12,381 nucleotides of DNA from Nitrospirota bacterium (GCA_020355985.1 CP070628.1:348657-361037); one strand, 5' to 3'. Counted from the first letter of the stretch, positions 1-6,679 are shown. Program-made: numbers and translations. Notes: generated from the letters alone by a model not told the origin.

Positions 1-879
1 GATCGGGTACGCACCATCCCATTTGTGGTCCTCCATCTCTCCGTCTTCACTGTCTTGATTGTTGGGTGGAGTCCAATCGCCGTCATAATTGCGATCCTTT
101 TGTATGCTGTGAGGATGTTTGCCATCACAGGGTTTTATCACCGCTATTTCTCACATCGTTCATTTCGCACCTCACGGGCAATGCAGTTTCTGTTTGCGGT
201 GCTTGGCGCCAGTGCCGTACAACGTGGGCCATTGTGGTGGGCTTCCAATCACCGCATGCACCATCTGTACTCTGATCAACCAGCGGATATCCATTCGCCA
301 GTCCAGCATGGTTTCTGGTGGAGTCATATGGGGTGGTTTCTTTCCTATCAACAGCTGGGGATCAAGTTGAATCGCATTCAGGACTTTGCCAAATATCCAG
401 AACTACGGCTTCTTGATCGTTTCGAAGTGGTCGTCCCTTTAGTGCTGGCAATGAATCTCTTTTGGTTCGGTCAATGGGTAGGTCATGCTTATCCCACGTT
501 GGGGACGAATGGGTGGCAAATGCTTGTGTGGGGTTTTGTCATCTCTACTGTGGCCCTGTATCACGGCACGTTCACCATCACGTCCTTGTCGCATCGTTTT
601 GGTCGTCGTCGGTTTGAAACCTCGGACAATAGTCGCAACAGCATGATACTAGCGTTGATCACTTTCGGTGAGGGCTGGCATAACAATCATCACTTCTATC
701 CAAGCTCAACCAGACAAGGTTTCAAATGGTGGGAAATTGACATCACCTATTACCTCCTTAAGGGATTACAATTCTGTGGGGTCATCTGGGATATTCGTCC
801 AGTACCGGCACGGGTGCTGGACTACCAGAAATTTAATATGCAAGGGAAGAACGCCGATTCCCAAAAAATGGCGATATGA
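1..879 (+). CDS. Membrane fatty acyl desaturase (delta-9 type), 5' partial
   Basis: This is an integral-membrane di-iron desaturase that would introduce a double bond into acyl chains, probably at C9, and so adjust membrane fluidity. The frame is open to base 1 (it reads DRVRTIPFVVLHL), so the true start is probably upstream; the first in-window start is a GTG at 25. Counting codon 1 at base 1, the three histidine boxes are HRYFSH at about 47-52, HRMHH at about 84-88 and HNNHH at about 227-231. Two extra conserved histidines lie between boxes 2 and 3 (YHGTF and SLSH). Hydrophobic stretches at about 10-45, 60-78, 142-160 and 172-190 fit the four-helix family fold. The 293 visible residues are near the family's bacterial length, so little is missing. 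It ends in TGA and converges with zwf. The electron donor and whether the substrate is acyl-CoA or acyl-lipid cannot be read from the sequence. Confidence 0.93.
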   Translation, partial: DRVRTIPFVVLHLSVFTVLIVGWSPIAVIIAILLYAVRMFAITGFYHRYFSHRSFRTSRAMQFLFAVLGASAVQRGPLWWASNHRMHHLYSDQPADIHSPVQHGFWWSHMGWFLSYQQLGIKLNRIQDFAKYPELRLLDRFEVVVPLVLAMNLFWFGQWVGHAYPTLGTNGWQMLVWGFVISTVALYHGTFTITSLSHRFGRRRFETSDNSRNSMILALITFGEGWHNNHHFYPSSTRQGFKWWEIDITYYLLKGLQFCGVIWDIRPVPARVLDYQKFNMQGKNADSQKMAI

Positions 880-1049
880 TTTTCTCCAAGATTAAGAGTA
901 TTTTCTGTCTAATAAACCAAGAGATGATGCAAAAACATGCAGAAGAAGCCCAGATGGGTATACTTGTTTGGGGGGTTATCCTCTGATGAAATAATGGGAG
1001 ATTCTGATGATTTTGAAATGAATAGTCTTGAAAATGATGACTTGACGGG
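880..1049. other. Convergent intergenic region between desaturase and zwf
   Basis: These 170 bases separate two converging genes. They are AT-rich and contain only a weak hairpin (TGCA arms around AAAACA near 930-943). No strong stem with a T-run is visible in either direction, so the terminators of the two genes were not identified. A short minus-strand open frame (833-1078) crosses here but runs into both real genes and has no coding features. Confidence 0.4.
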
Positions 1050-2693
1050 CTACTCGTAGTTTCGCCACTTTCGTCCATCTTTGGCTAACAAGGCGTCAGC
1101 TTCATATGGTCCCCACGTTCCGGCCGCATAGTTATGGATGGCATGCGTTCCTAAGCTGTCCCAGACTTTCAGGATTGGATCGACGACACTCCAACCCAAC
1201 TCGACATTGTCGCTTCGTTGAAAGAGCGTGGCGTCGCCTGCCATTACATCATGCAACAGGGTTTCATAGCCAGTGCTCGGGGCATCACCAAAGTAATTGG
1301 CATATTGAAAGTCCATATCTACGTTTCCTACTTGCACTTGCGGGCCAGGAATTTTGGCCCCAAAACTCAAAGAAATTCCCTCATCGGGTTGTATGCGAAT
1401 GACCAGCACATTGGGGGTTAAGTGATCTACCGGGGTCTTGCGGAACAGCATGAGCGGAGCTGATTTGAACTGAATGACAACTTCGGTGACCCGTTTGTTT
1501 AAGCGCTTCCCGGTTCTTAAGTAGAAGGGAACCCCCTCCCATCGCCAACTTTCAATGAATAAGGTCATGGCGGTGTACGTTTCTCTGAGGGACGTTGGCG
1601 AGATATTCGCCTCGGAACGGTAGGGTAAGGCCTGTCCTCCATTTAACATTCCGGCCACATATTGACCGGCGACGGTCGACTGTAAGACATCAATGGGGTT
1701 CATAGGCTGAATCGCGCGAAGGAGTTTGGCTTTTTCATTTCGCACCGCTTCGGCATCAAATGTGTTAGGCGGCTCCATTGCGACAAAACCTAAAATCTGC
1801 AACAAGTGATTGGGCACCATATCTCGCAATGCACCCGCATTGTCATAATACGTGCCACGGTGTTCGACACCCAGGGTTTCTGCCACGGTAATTTGCACAT
1901 GGTCAATGTATTGTCGGTTCCACACGGGCTCGAAAATGCCGTTGGCAAACCGGAACACCAAAATATTCTGTACCGTTTCTTTACCCAAATAATGATCAAT
2001 GCGATAAATCTGACTTTCGTCTAAGACGCTTCGTAGGGTGTGATTCAAAGATTGAGCGGATTCCAAATCATGCCCAAATGGTTTTTCAATGACGATGCGC
2101 CGGGAGTATTCTCTATCGTGTGCTACTAATCCTTTCTCGCCGAGTTGTTGCACGATTTCTCCAAAAAACGTTGGGGCCGTGGCCATATAGTAGAGATAAT
2201 TCCCTTGGGTACCGTATTGAGCGTTTAATTGTGAGAGTACCGTCTGAAGGCCCTCATATGTGTGCGGATCGCGAAAATCTCCGGAGAGATAATGCAAGCG
2301 GTCAAGTAGCCATTCTTTGATGGTTGAGTCAATCGGATGCGTCGAGAGTTCCTGGATATCTCGACTAATTTTGAGACGAAAGTCCTCTGTGGTCATGGAG
2401 ATGCCGTCCACTCCGAGAATGGCAAATTCTTGAGGGAGATGATGGCTAGTAGCCAAGTTGTAGAGGGCGGGGATGAGTTTGCGTTTGGTCAAATCTCCTT
2501 GCGCGCCAAAGATCACAAATAGGGTAGGAGGTCTTGTCTGCCCGTTAGGGGGCTCTTGAAACATGGGGCTGTCTGGCAGTTGAACATTTGCCCCAGGGTT
2601 GGTGCGAATGTCTTTTGTGTTTGGGGGCGCCTCCACAGCCGAAGCGTACAGGTTTGATGGCCCTAAGGCGGGTGGTTTTTGTGGTGGAGGCAT
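1050..2693 (-). CDS. zwf: Glucose-6-phosphate 1-dehydrogenase
   Basis: This cytosolic enzyme oxidises glucose-6-phosphate to 6-phosphogluconolactone with NAD(P)+, the entry step of the oxidative pentose phosphate pathway. Visible motifs in order (numbered from the ATG at 2693) are the nucleotide-binding [12 protein letters not shown] (62-73), IEKPFGHD (202-209), the substrate-site RIDHYLGKE (231-239), [16 protein letters not shown] with H296 as the likely catalytic base (284-299), and RTGKRL further on. At 547 residues it is 35-60 longer than usual. The excess is a Pro/Asn-rich N-terminal extension of about 55 residues before the Rossmann domain. Neither the ATG at 2693 nor the internal ATG at 2564 (codon 44, giving 504 residues) has a clear Shine-Dalgarno sequence, so the start is uncertain. 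No gnd or pgl gene adjoins it here. A terminator-like hairpin lies just upstream. Confidence 0.96.
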   Translation of the reverse strand: MPPPQKPPALGPSNLYASAVEAPPNTKDIRTNPGANVQLPDSPMFQEPPNGQTRPPTLFVIFGAQGDLTKRKLIPALYNLATSHHLPQEFAILGVDGISMTTEDFRLKISRDIQELSTHPIDSTIKEWLLDRLHYLSGDFRDPHTYEGLQTVLSQLNAQYGTQGNYLYYMATAPTFFGEIVQQLGEKGLVAHDREYSRRIVIEKPFGHDLESAQSLNHTLRSVLDESQIYRIDHYLGKETVQNILVFRFANGIFEPVWNRQYIDHVQITVAETLGVEHRGTYYDNAGALRDMVPNHLLQILGFVAMEPPNTFDAEAVRNEKAKLLRAIQPMNPIDVLQSTVAGQYVAGMLNGGQALPYRSEANISPTSLRETYTAMTLFIESWRWEGVPFYLRTGKRLNKRVTEVVIQFKSAPLMLFRKTPVDHLTPNVLVIRIQPDEGISLSFGAKIPGPQVQVGNVDMDFQYANYFGDAPSTGYETLLHDVMAGDATLFQRSDNVELGWSVVDPILKVWDSLGTHAIHNYAAGTWGPYEADALLAKDGRKWRNYE

Positions 2694-2717
2694 TAGCTGT
2701 CTTTTTTGTTTAAGGAT

Positions 2718-2752
2718 CTAAGAAAAGGGCCACGGCGATTTTGCCGCAGCCC
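2718..2752 (-). terminator. Rho-independent terminator or attenuator before zwf
   Basis: On the minus strand GGGCTGCGGC pairs with GCCGTGGCCC (10 pairs, two of them G-U) around the loop AAAATC, and the stem is followed directly by TTTTCTT. It probably ends the transcript of the cupredoxin gene, whose stop is about 30 bases upstream. Because only about 25 bases remain between its T-run and the zwf ATG, it could instead act as an attenuator in a zwf leader. Confidence 0.7.
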
Positions 2753-2781
2753 GGAATAAGCCAATAAGTTGGCAAATGAAC

Positions 2782-2787
2782 ATTATA
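2782..2787 (-). promoter_or_regulatory. Candidate extended -10 element (TGG-TATAAT) for zwf
   Basis: On the minus strand a perfect TATAAT preceded by TGG overlaps the TAA stop codon of the cupredoxin gene. No good -35 hexamer sits 16-18 bases upstream (the best is AAACAA), but an extended -10 can compensate. A start near 2775 would give a zwf leader of about 80 bases that contains a small hairpin (GCCAA/TTGGC, 2759-2772) and the terminator-like stem. A chance match in AT-rich sequence cannot be excluded. Confidence 0.4.
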
Positions 2788-3235
2788 CCACTTGAATGAC
2801 CAGATTGTTTAAATGTTCCATTCCGATACAGTCGAGGATGCAATAGGCCCGGTATTTGGCTCCTTTTTCGCCAACCTGAAAGGCAATGCTTGTTTTTTGA
2901 TTAAACATCCAAATTTTTCCAGATTCCTTTGTTAATCCATTACCTGTTAGCGCCACTTGGTGTGTATCGCCATAGGCCAGGCTGTTCATCTTCTCGTCAA
3001 ACAAAAAAGTAATGCGCACAACTTTGCCCTGAGGAAGTGAAAGGACATTTTTGGGGCTAAACACTTTTCCTTTTTGATCAAGAAATCCTTTTTGATTCAC
3101 CCTGACGGTGATCTCAAGGTCTACGTCCTTGGATGTTGACGGCGAGGCCAAGGCCATTGAGAACGGTACAAGACTTGTTCCGAATACCATGGCGGTAGCC
3201 ATCACGAAGGCTTTGAAAAAACGATAGTTCATCAT
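2783..3235 (-). CDS. Secreted cupredoxin-like protein with CuA-like motif
   Basis: The protein has 150 residues. The ATG at 3235 is chosen because a strong Shine-Dalgarno (GGAGGGG) lies 8 bases before it; the frame extends 9 codons further to 3262, but that ATG precedes the ribosome-binding site. A signal peptide spans residues 1-30 (FFKAF, hydrophobic core, then ALA before S31). The mature part of about 120 residues is beta-rich in pattern and resembles a single cupredoxin domain. Candidate metal ligands are H92 (GDTHQV), C132, C136 and H141 in YCILDCIGMEHLNNLVIQV, with M139 nearby. In CuA sites the spacing is C-x3-C-x3-H-x2-M; here it is C-x3-C-x4-H and the usual terminal Met position is N or L. 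It is therefore a divergent copper site or a site for another metal. It lies 65 bases after the Cys-rich gene, probably in the same riboswitch-led transcript. The redox partner is unknown. Confidence 0.78.
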   Translation of the reverse strand: MMNYRFFKAFVMATAMVFGTSLVPFSMALASPSTSKDVDLEITVRVNQKGFLDQKGKVFSPKNVLSLPQGKVVRITFLFDEKMNSLAYGDTHQVALTGNGLTKESGKIWMFNQKTSIAFQVGEKGAKYRAYCILDCIGMEHLNNLVIQVV

Positions 3236-3243
3236 AGTTATTG

Positions 3244-3250
3244 CCCCTCC
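3244..3250 (-). promoter_or_regulatory. Ribosome-binding site that fixes the cupredoxin start
   Basis: The minus strand reads AAAGGAGGGGC, then eight bases to ATGATGAAC. This near-perfect Shine-Dalgarno places initiation at 3235 and excludes the upstream in-frame ATG at 3262, which overlaps it. Confidence 0.85.
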
Positions 3251-3300
3251 TTTGTAAAACATTTATCCGTGATAGAAAAGATGGTTTTCTTTGAATTTTC

Positions 3301-3564
3301 TTACCCAATAACGTTTGAACCGATGGTGCTAAGGGCATCCTGATGTTTGCGTATTTCCTGCTCGTGTAGTTGCTGTGCTTCTAAGGTGTGTATGCAGTCT
3401 TGCCCACATGTCACATTGCTGGACAAGGATTCGGAGCAACCGGTCACTTCTAGCCCCCCATGGCTGGTGCCACGAAACACGTTAATTTCAAAGTTCACCT
3501 CACATTTCTTTTTCAACGTTGGACATTCCAGTGAGGTGGTTGCCTGAGGAACATGTTGCTTCAT
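3301..3564 (-). CDS. Small Cys-rich protein of unknown function
   Basis: The protein has 87 residues and starts at an ATG with GAAAGGT placed 8 bases upstream. It has no signal peptide or membrane segment. Five cysteines (C14, C21, C43, C53, C57) sit in the pattern C-x6-C, then GCS, then VTCGQDC. The second half (about 60-78) is rich in Glu, Gln and His and probably helical. The cysteine spacing could hold zinc or another metal or form disulfides, but I recognise no named family with confidence. It is the first gene after the cyclic-di-GMP riboswitch and comes 65 bases before the secreted cupredoxin-like gene, so a role linked to that protein or to metal or redox stress is plausible. That link is inferred from position only. 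A plus-strand frame at 3347-3547 is its antisense shadow. Confidence 0.7.
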   Translation of the reverse strand: MKQHVPQATTSLECPTLKKKCEVNFEINVFRGTSHGGLEVTGCSESLSSNVTCGQDCIHTLEAQQLHEQEIRKHQDALSTIGSNVIG

Positions 3565-3732
3565 GACTCTTTACCTTTCGCTTCGGCGATGAATAATGAG
3601 GAAGTTTTTGTTAGCATCAACGCCATTCAATGTTCTTTCACCTGGAGTTGGCTTCCCAACGGCGAGAACCAGCGCGCGGTCGACAAGTAGTAATTGAGCA
3701 GAAGGGGGCGAAGAGAATCCTCAGGCGGGATA

Positions 3733-3759
3733 GGAGACTTTGGTTAACTTAAAGCCTCC
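3733..3759 (-). promoter_or_regulatory. Leader hairpin downstream of the riboswitch, possible expression platform
   Basis: On the minus strand GGAGGCTTT pairs with AAAGTCTCC (nine pairs, one G-U) around a nine-base loop. The 5' arm contains a GGAGG motif. No T-run follows, so it is not a standard terminator, and no start codon follows at a suitable distance. It starts about 28 bases after the 3' end of the aptamer and may be part of the switching region. The mechanism is not evident. Confidence 0.4.
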
Positions 3760-3782
3760 TTCGAAGAAGATTATCAACTTTC

Positions 3783-3862
3783 CTTCGGCAACCCGGCTGT
3801 CAGACGCTGATAATGCCTGATCCGTGGTTTTGCGCTCTCGTTCTCCGACGAGATTGCCTTTT
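3783..3862 (-). ncRNA. Cyclic-di-GMP-I riboswitch (GEMM-I)
   Basis: The minus strand shows the conserved order of GEMM-I aptamers: GGCAA (3854-3858), a hairpin TCTCGT/ACGAGA with loop CGGAGA (3836-3853), the junction GCGCAAAACCACGG (3822-3835), a second arm closed by CGG/CCG and extended by TCAG/CTGA, then ACAGCCGGGTTGCCGA (about 3785-3800). GGCAA pairs with the terminal TTGCC to close the P1 helix. The GCAAA junction and the GCCGGGTTGCC tail are the family's hallmark segments, known to bind cyclic-di-GMP. One deviation is that the first loop is six bases rather than a GNRA tetraloop on the best pairing. The target is most likely the Cys-rich gene starting at 3564 and the cupredoxin after it. 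Whether the ligand turns them on or off cannot be told. Confidence 0.85.
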
Positions 3863-3873
3863 CGGGAAAGAGT

Positions 3874-3897
3874 TTCTGGCATCTGTATTTGCCAGAA
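3874..3897. repeat. Perfect inverted repeat upstream of the riboswitch
   Basis: TTCTGGCA and TGCCAGAA form perfect 8-base arms around an 8-base spacer, ending about 12 bases before the aptamer in the minus direction. The symmetry fits a dimeric repressor or activator site. A weak promoter (TAGACA at 3907-3912, 17 bases, AATACA at 3884-3889, read on the minus strand) would place its -10 inside this dyad. There is no T-run, so it does not look like a terminator. Confidence 0.45.
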
Positions 3898-4115
3898 CAT
3901 TCTTGGTGTCTAAGGTAGAACGTATCGGAACATAGCAGTAAAACTTGAAACCCTTTGGAAATTTTACCTAGTTGAATAAAAACGCGAAATGCATCCCGAT
4001 AGACACTGCAAAGGAAAATGGTAGAAGTCTGTAAAACTGGGGGATAATTGAAAGATTAGGCAACCCCCTGCCTCTTCCTGAATCGAATGTTGCAGAAACC
4101 TTAGGTGGGCAAGTG

Positions 4116-4652
4116 TTAGCTTGGTGGGTGCTCTAATTCGATACCGAGATTTTTGCCGATTCGTTGGATAAAGTTCGCAGTGGCTACCACAAACGCAATT
4201 TCCACTATCTGGTTCAAAGGATAAACTTTCTGCAAACTTGTGATGGCCTCATCTGAGGCTGATACGTTTTTAGTGGTTTCCAAGGCAAAGCGGATGACCG
4301 CTTGTTCGCCTTCCGAAAAGTTGGTGTTCGTTATCCCCGATTCTCCCAGTAACGCGATTTCTCCATCGGTCATCCCAGCTTGCTTTGCAAAGAAAGAATG
4401 ATGGCCAACACAATACGCGCATTGGTTGTATCTGGCTACAGTGAGATAGGCCATTTCCCGAATACGAGGCGTCAACGACAAATGATGAAAGAGATTATCT
4501 AAGACCGCGCCCATTGCTTGAGTCGCGGGTCCGGAATGTCCCAACACTTTAAGTAAGTTGGGAACAAACCCGAATTCGGCTTCTAGCTTGGCATATACAG
4601 CGGTGGCTTCTTTCCCTTCCTTGCCTTTTTCGGCATAAGGGATTCTGGGCAT
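4116..4652 (-). CDS. AhpD-like carboxymuconolactone decarboxylase family protein
   Basis: The protein has 178 residues and starts at an ATG with AAGGAG placed 5 bases upstream. It belongs to the AhpD/CMD fold (peroxidase-related) group. The visible AhpD signature is E66-x11-C78-A-Y-C81-x3-H85, the Glu, redox-active CxxC and His of the proton-relay and peroxidase site. The likely role is thiol-based reduction of peroxides in the cytoplasm, although many members of this family have no proven substrate. It follows the Crp-family gene by 11 bases, and its ribosome-binding site abuts that gene's stop codon, so the two are surely co-transcribed and may be translationally coupled. This suggests that the regulator and the enzyme answer the same stress. 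No matching peroxiredoxin (AhpC) gene is in the window. Confidence 0.9.
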   Translation of the reverse strand: MPRIPYAEKGKEGKEATAVYAKLEAEFGFVPNLLKVLGHSGPATQAMGAVLDNLFHHLSLTPRIREMAYLTVARYNQCAYCVGHHSFFAKQAGMTDGEIALLGESGITNTNFSEGEQAVIRFALETTKNVSASDEAITSLQKVYPLNQIVEIAFVVATANFIQRIGKNLGIELEHPPS

Positions 4653-4663
4653 ACGTGCTCCTT

Positions 4664-5383
4664 TTATTGAATGTTGGCCAGTCCGTCCGTATCCAACAGA
4701 CAGATATGTCGATGATCTTGCCTCACTAAATTTTGGCGTTGGAATTGACCGAGTAAAGCGCTGACTGTTTCTCGGGATGTCCCAATGAGATTGGCCAAGT
4801 TTTGGGGGGTCAAGCGGACGTTTAACCGAATCGTACCTTGGTCACGTTCTCCCATCGTTTCGCTCAATTGCAAGAGCAACTTGGCTAAACGAGCCGGGGC
4901 GCTGTGAAACACCAAGTCACTGAATTTCGACTCTACGTATCTGAGGCGCCCTCCTATCTTTTTAAGAATGCGGATTCCTACGGTAGGGCATCGTTCAAGA
5001 TAATGTTCAAAATTTTCCCGCGTAATCTCACACACTAAAACGGGTTCCAGGGCTAAAACAAGCGTTTCCCGGACTATTCCTGTCAATGCTTCCACTTCGC
5101 CAAAGATTTCCCCGGGTTCCAAGAGGCTGATGGTGGCTTCTTGGCCTTTCTCATTTACCCTGGAAATTTTAACTCGTCCTTGTTTGAGCAAATACACGGT
5201 ATCTGCCGGTTGCCCCGGGAAACAAATCGGTTCGTGTTTGCGGTAGGAGGTCATGTGGGAAATCTCCCTCAATTCCTTCTTATCTTCCTCGGGTAGGTCC
5301 GCAAACACTTTGATTTGTTTGAGATACCAATGTTTGGAGTCATGTAATTGTTCGAGGGAATGTTTTTTTAGAGTTTGAGGCAT
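4664..5383 (-). CDS. Crp/Fnr-family transcriptional regulator
   Basis: The protein has 239 residues and starts at an ATG with AAAGGT placed 7 bases upstream. It has an N-terminal cyclic-nucleotide-binding beta-barrel (about 25-130, with GEIFGE at 91-96 and R105), a long dimerisation helix (about 133-158) and a C-terminal winged helix-turn-helix (about 185-230) with recognition helix TSRETVSALLGQF. The SRETV matches the CRP residues that read TGTGA half-sites, but the third contact Arg is Ala here. In the phosphate-binding cassette Arg is followed by Glu rather than Ser/Thr, so cAMP binding is doubtful. The N-terminal cysteine cluster of FNR is absent, so it is not an Fe-S oxygen sensor of that type. 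It lies between the DUF3179 gene (86 bases upstream) and the AhpD-like gene (11 bases downstream). A CRP-like box upstream of DUF3179 is a candidate target. Confidence 0.93.
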   Translation of the reverse strand: MPQTLKKHSLEQLHDSKHWYLKQIKVFADLPEEDKKELREISHMTSYRKHEPICFPGQPADTVYLLKQGRVKISRVNEKGQEATISLLEPGEIFGEVEALTGIVRETLVLALEPVLVCEITRENFEHYLERCPTVGIRILKKIGGRLRYVESKFSDLVFHSAPARLAKLLLQLSETMGERDQGTIRLNVRLTPQNLANLIGTSRETVSALLGQFQRQNLVRQDHRHICLLDTDGLANIQ

Positions 5384-5469
5384 GGGGACAACCTTTGCGA
5401 TTCATATATTAAGTTGGATAAAGGACCCGATTTATTCAAAAAAGTTACCTTTCCGCGATGGCATCATTT

Positions 5470-6483
5470 CTAGCAAACTGTATTAAGAGATTTCATCTCC
5501 GGCGTTGCTTGTCTTGAATCCCGGGTAAAGACTTCGGTATCTGGATGAAACACGTACCAGGCAAACCAGTAGGCCATTAGGGACTGGAATGGCCTGCCTC
5601 GTTGATCAACCACTTTGGCGCTTCTGGCTTCTTTATCCCAGCAGACCACATATTGTTGCCCATGGAAGGAATCGAAAAAGGCTGGGCCTATTTCTTCCAG
5701 GGTAGAAAAGGGATATGCCTTAAATTTTCCATTGACCTCAACTCCTAAGACCCAGGCCTTGGGAGGGAGTCGGTCATCTTGTAGGGCGGGGGGAAACATC
5801 AATTGGTTGGTGAGTGCATAGGCCTCATAGGGGTCACGACTATAGTCGCGGGCAAACCCTGTTTCAGGAGAAAGCACTAAGGTTTCGGGATGACGATTTT
5901 GCCAGGCATTCCACGTCGTGTGTTCTAAGAAAATGGGTTCTAAGTCTTGGCCTAAATGTTTCCCTGTGACTGCCTGCCTTGCAATTTGTGACCAAAGGCT
6001 TTCGGTTTGATGATGATACATGAGGACATCACTTTGGTAGAGAAGTCCCGAGACTCCGAAGGTCAGAAGGTGGTTGTCTACCATCCTGAGAAATCCCATG
6101 CCGGTTCCGCAGAGGGGGCAATAAGTAATCACCACAGGAATTCCATCCAATGTATCGTTCACGATTTCGTGCCAATTCAAAATAGCAATGGGATAGGCTT
6201 TGGTTTTATGGCCCTCCTGGATCCCTAGCACTCGATCTTGAGGGGATAGAAATTCGGCTTTATCGGCAGGAAGAAATTGTGGGTTCATCAAAGCGGGAAT
6301 GCCGTCTCTAGGGGGGCCTCCTGATGAAATTTCTTCTAAAGGAATAGAATGGGGTTGGACCTGGAATCCATTAAATGCGGCTTGGGAATCGGAGGACAAC
6401 CAGAAAATAGACAGGATCACAAACAGACAGAACTTGCGTCGAAAAACTTGAAGTCCTGAATGAGCGGCAAACACAGGATTCAA
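5470..6483 (-). CDS. DUF3179 domain protein, secreted
   Basis: The protein has 337 residues and starts at a TTG, chosen because AAGGA lies 8 bases upstream; a GTG three codons later is the alternative. An N-terminal signal or anchor spans residues 15-36 (RRKF, hydrophobic core, SQA). DUF3179 hallmarks are visible: GIPAL, AYPIAILNWHEIVND (96-110), TYCPLCGTG (120-128, with CxxC at C122/C125), FGVSGLLYQSDVLMY (142-156) and ESLWSQ (161-166). The GxxxGxxKAYP motif recurs near the C-terminus (VEVNGKFKAYP). The family's biochemical role is unknown; the conserved cysteine pair, histidines and export suggest a periplasmic metal-binding or redox protein, which is inference. The upstream region has a CRP-like operator and a plausible promoter. 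The Crp-family gene follows after 86 bases, so the two may share a transcript. Confidence 0.92.
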   Translation of the reverse strand: MNPVFAAHSGLQVFRRKFCLFVILSIFWLSSDSQAAFNGFQVQPHSIPLEEISSGGPPRDGIPALMNPQFLPADKAEFLSPQDRVLGIQEGHKTKAYPIAILNWHEIVNDTLDGIPVVITYCPLCGTGMGFLRMVDNHLLTFGVSGLLYQSDVLMYHHQTESLWSQIARQAVTGKHLGQDLEPIFLEHTTWNAWQNRHPETLVLSPETGFARDYSRDPYEAYALTNQLMFPPALQDDRLPPKAWVLGVEVNGKFKAYPFSTLEEIGPAFFDSFHGQQYVVCWDKEARSAKVVDQRGRPFQSLMAYWFAWYVFHPDTEVFTRDSRQATPEMKSLNTVC

Positions 6484-6512
6484 CAGACTGGTCCTTCTTA
6501 AGCAGATTTTTT

Positions 6513-6528
6513 TGTAATCTATTTCACA
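6513..6528. promoter_or_regulatory. CRP-like operator upstream of DUF3179
   Basis: The minus strand reads TGTGA-AATAGA-TTACA, matching 9 of 10 defined positions of the CRP consensus TGTGA-N6-TCACA. It is centred about 37 bases before the TTG start. The nearby Crp-family protein has an SRETV recognition helix suited to TGTGA half-sites, so autogenous or local control is plausible. If the promoter at 6552-6580 is real, the box lies downstream of its start site, which would fit repression. Confidence 0.55.
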
Positions 6529-6551
6529 GACTTGAGGGGATTAATTTTTTC

Positions 6552-6580
6552 AATACACTTTTTTAGGAGATTTACATCAA
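6552..6580 (-). promoter_or_regulatory. Candidate sigma70-type promoter for DUF3179
   Basis: On the minus strand TTGATG (6575-6580) and TGTATT (6552-6557) are separated by 17 bases, each matching 4 of 6 consensus positions. The -35 region also contains TTGATGTAAATC, which resembles most of an FNR box (TTGAT-N4-ATCAA). Transcription would start near 6545, about 60 bases before the start codon. The region is AT-rich, so chance matches are likely. Confidence 0.35.
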
Positions 6581-6679
6581 GTCTAGGTAAGGAGTCTGAG
6601 TGCGCCAGAAAAAATTACATCTTTTTGTCGCAGTAACCCAAAATTCTTTGGATAAATATTGCAAATTTGTACTTGTTTC

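Larger units (their letters stand above)
3565..4115. other. Gene-free 551-base region holding the riboswitch leader
   Basis: No convincing coding frame is present on either strand. In minus-strand order it contains the 3' region of the AhpD-like gene with a weak hairpin (AGGCA/TGCCT, 4058-4073); an AT-rich stretch; a perfect 8-base inverted repeat at 3874-3897; the GEMM-I aptamer at about 3783-3862; a 9-pair hairpin at 3733-3759; a small GTTGG/CCAAC hairpin at 3647-3660; and the ribosome-binding site of the Cys-rich gene. The region is best read as promoter plus long 5' leader for the Cys-rich/cupredoxin operon. Confidence 0.6.

Noticed and set aside
3874..3897. A sigma54 promoter (GG-N10-GC)
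   Set aside because: CTGGCA and TTGCC are present, but the spacing is GG-N11-GC on both strands, which sigma54 does not tolerate well; the perfect symmetry is better explained as a dyad.
4058..4073. A terminator after the AhpD-like gene
   Set aside because: The stem is only five pairs (AGGCA/TGCCT) and is followed by AATCTTTCAATT rather than a clean T-run, so it is too weak to call as a feature.
4664..5383. An FNR-type oxygen sensor
   Set aside because: The N-terminal cysteine cluster needed for an Fe-S centre is missing; the four cysteines present are scattered (54, 118, 132, 228).
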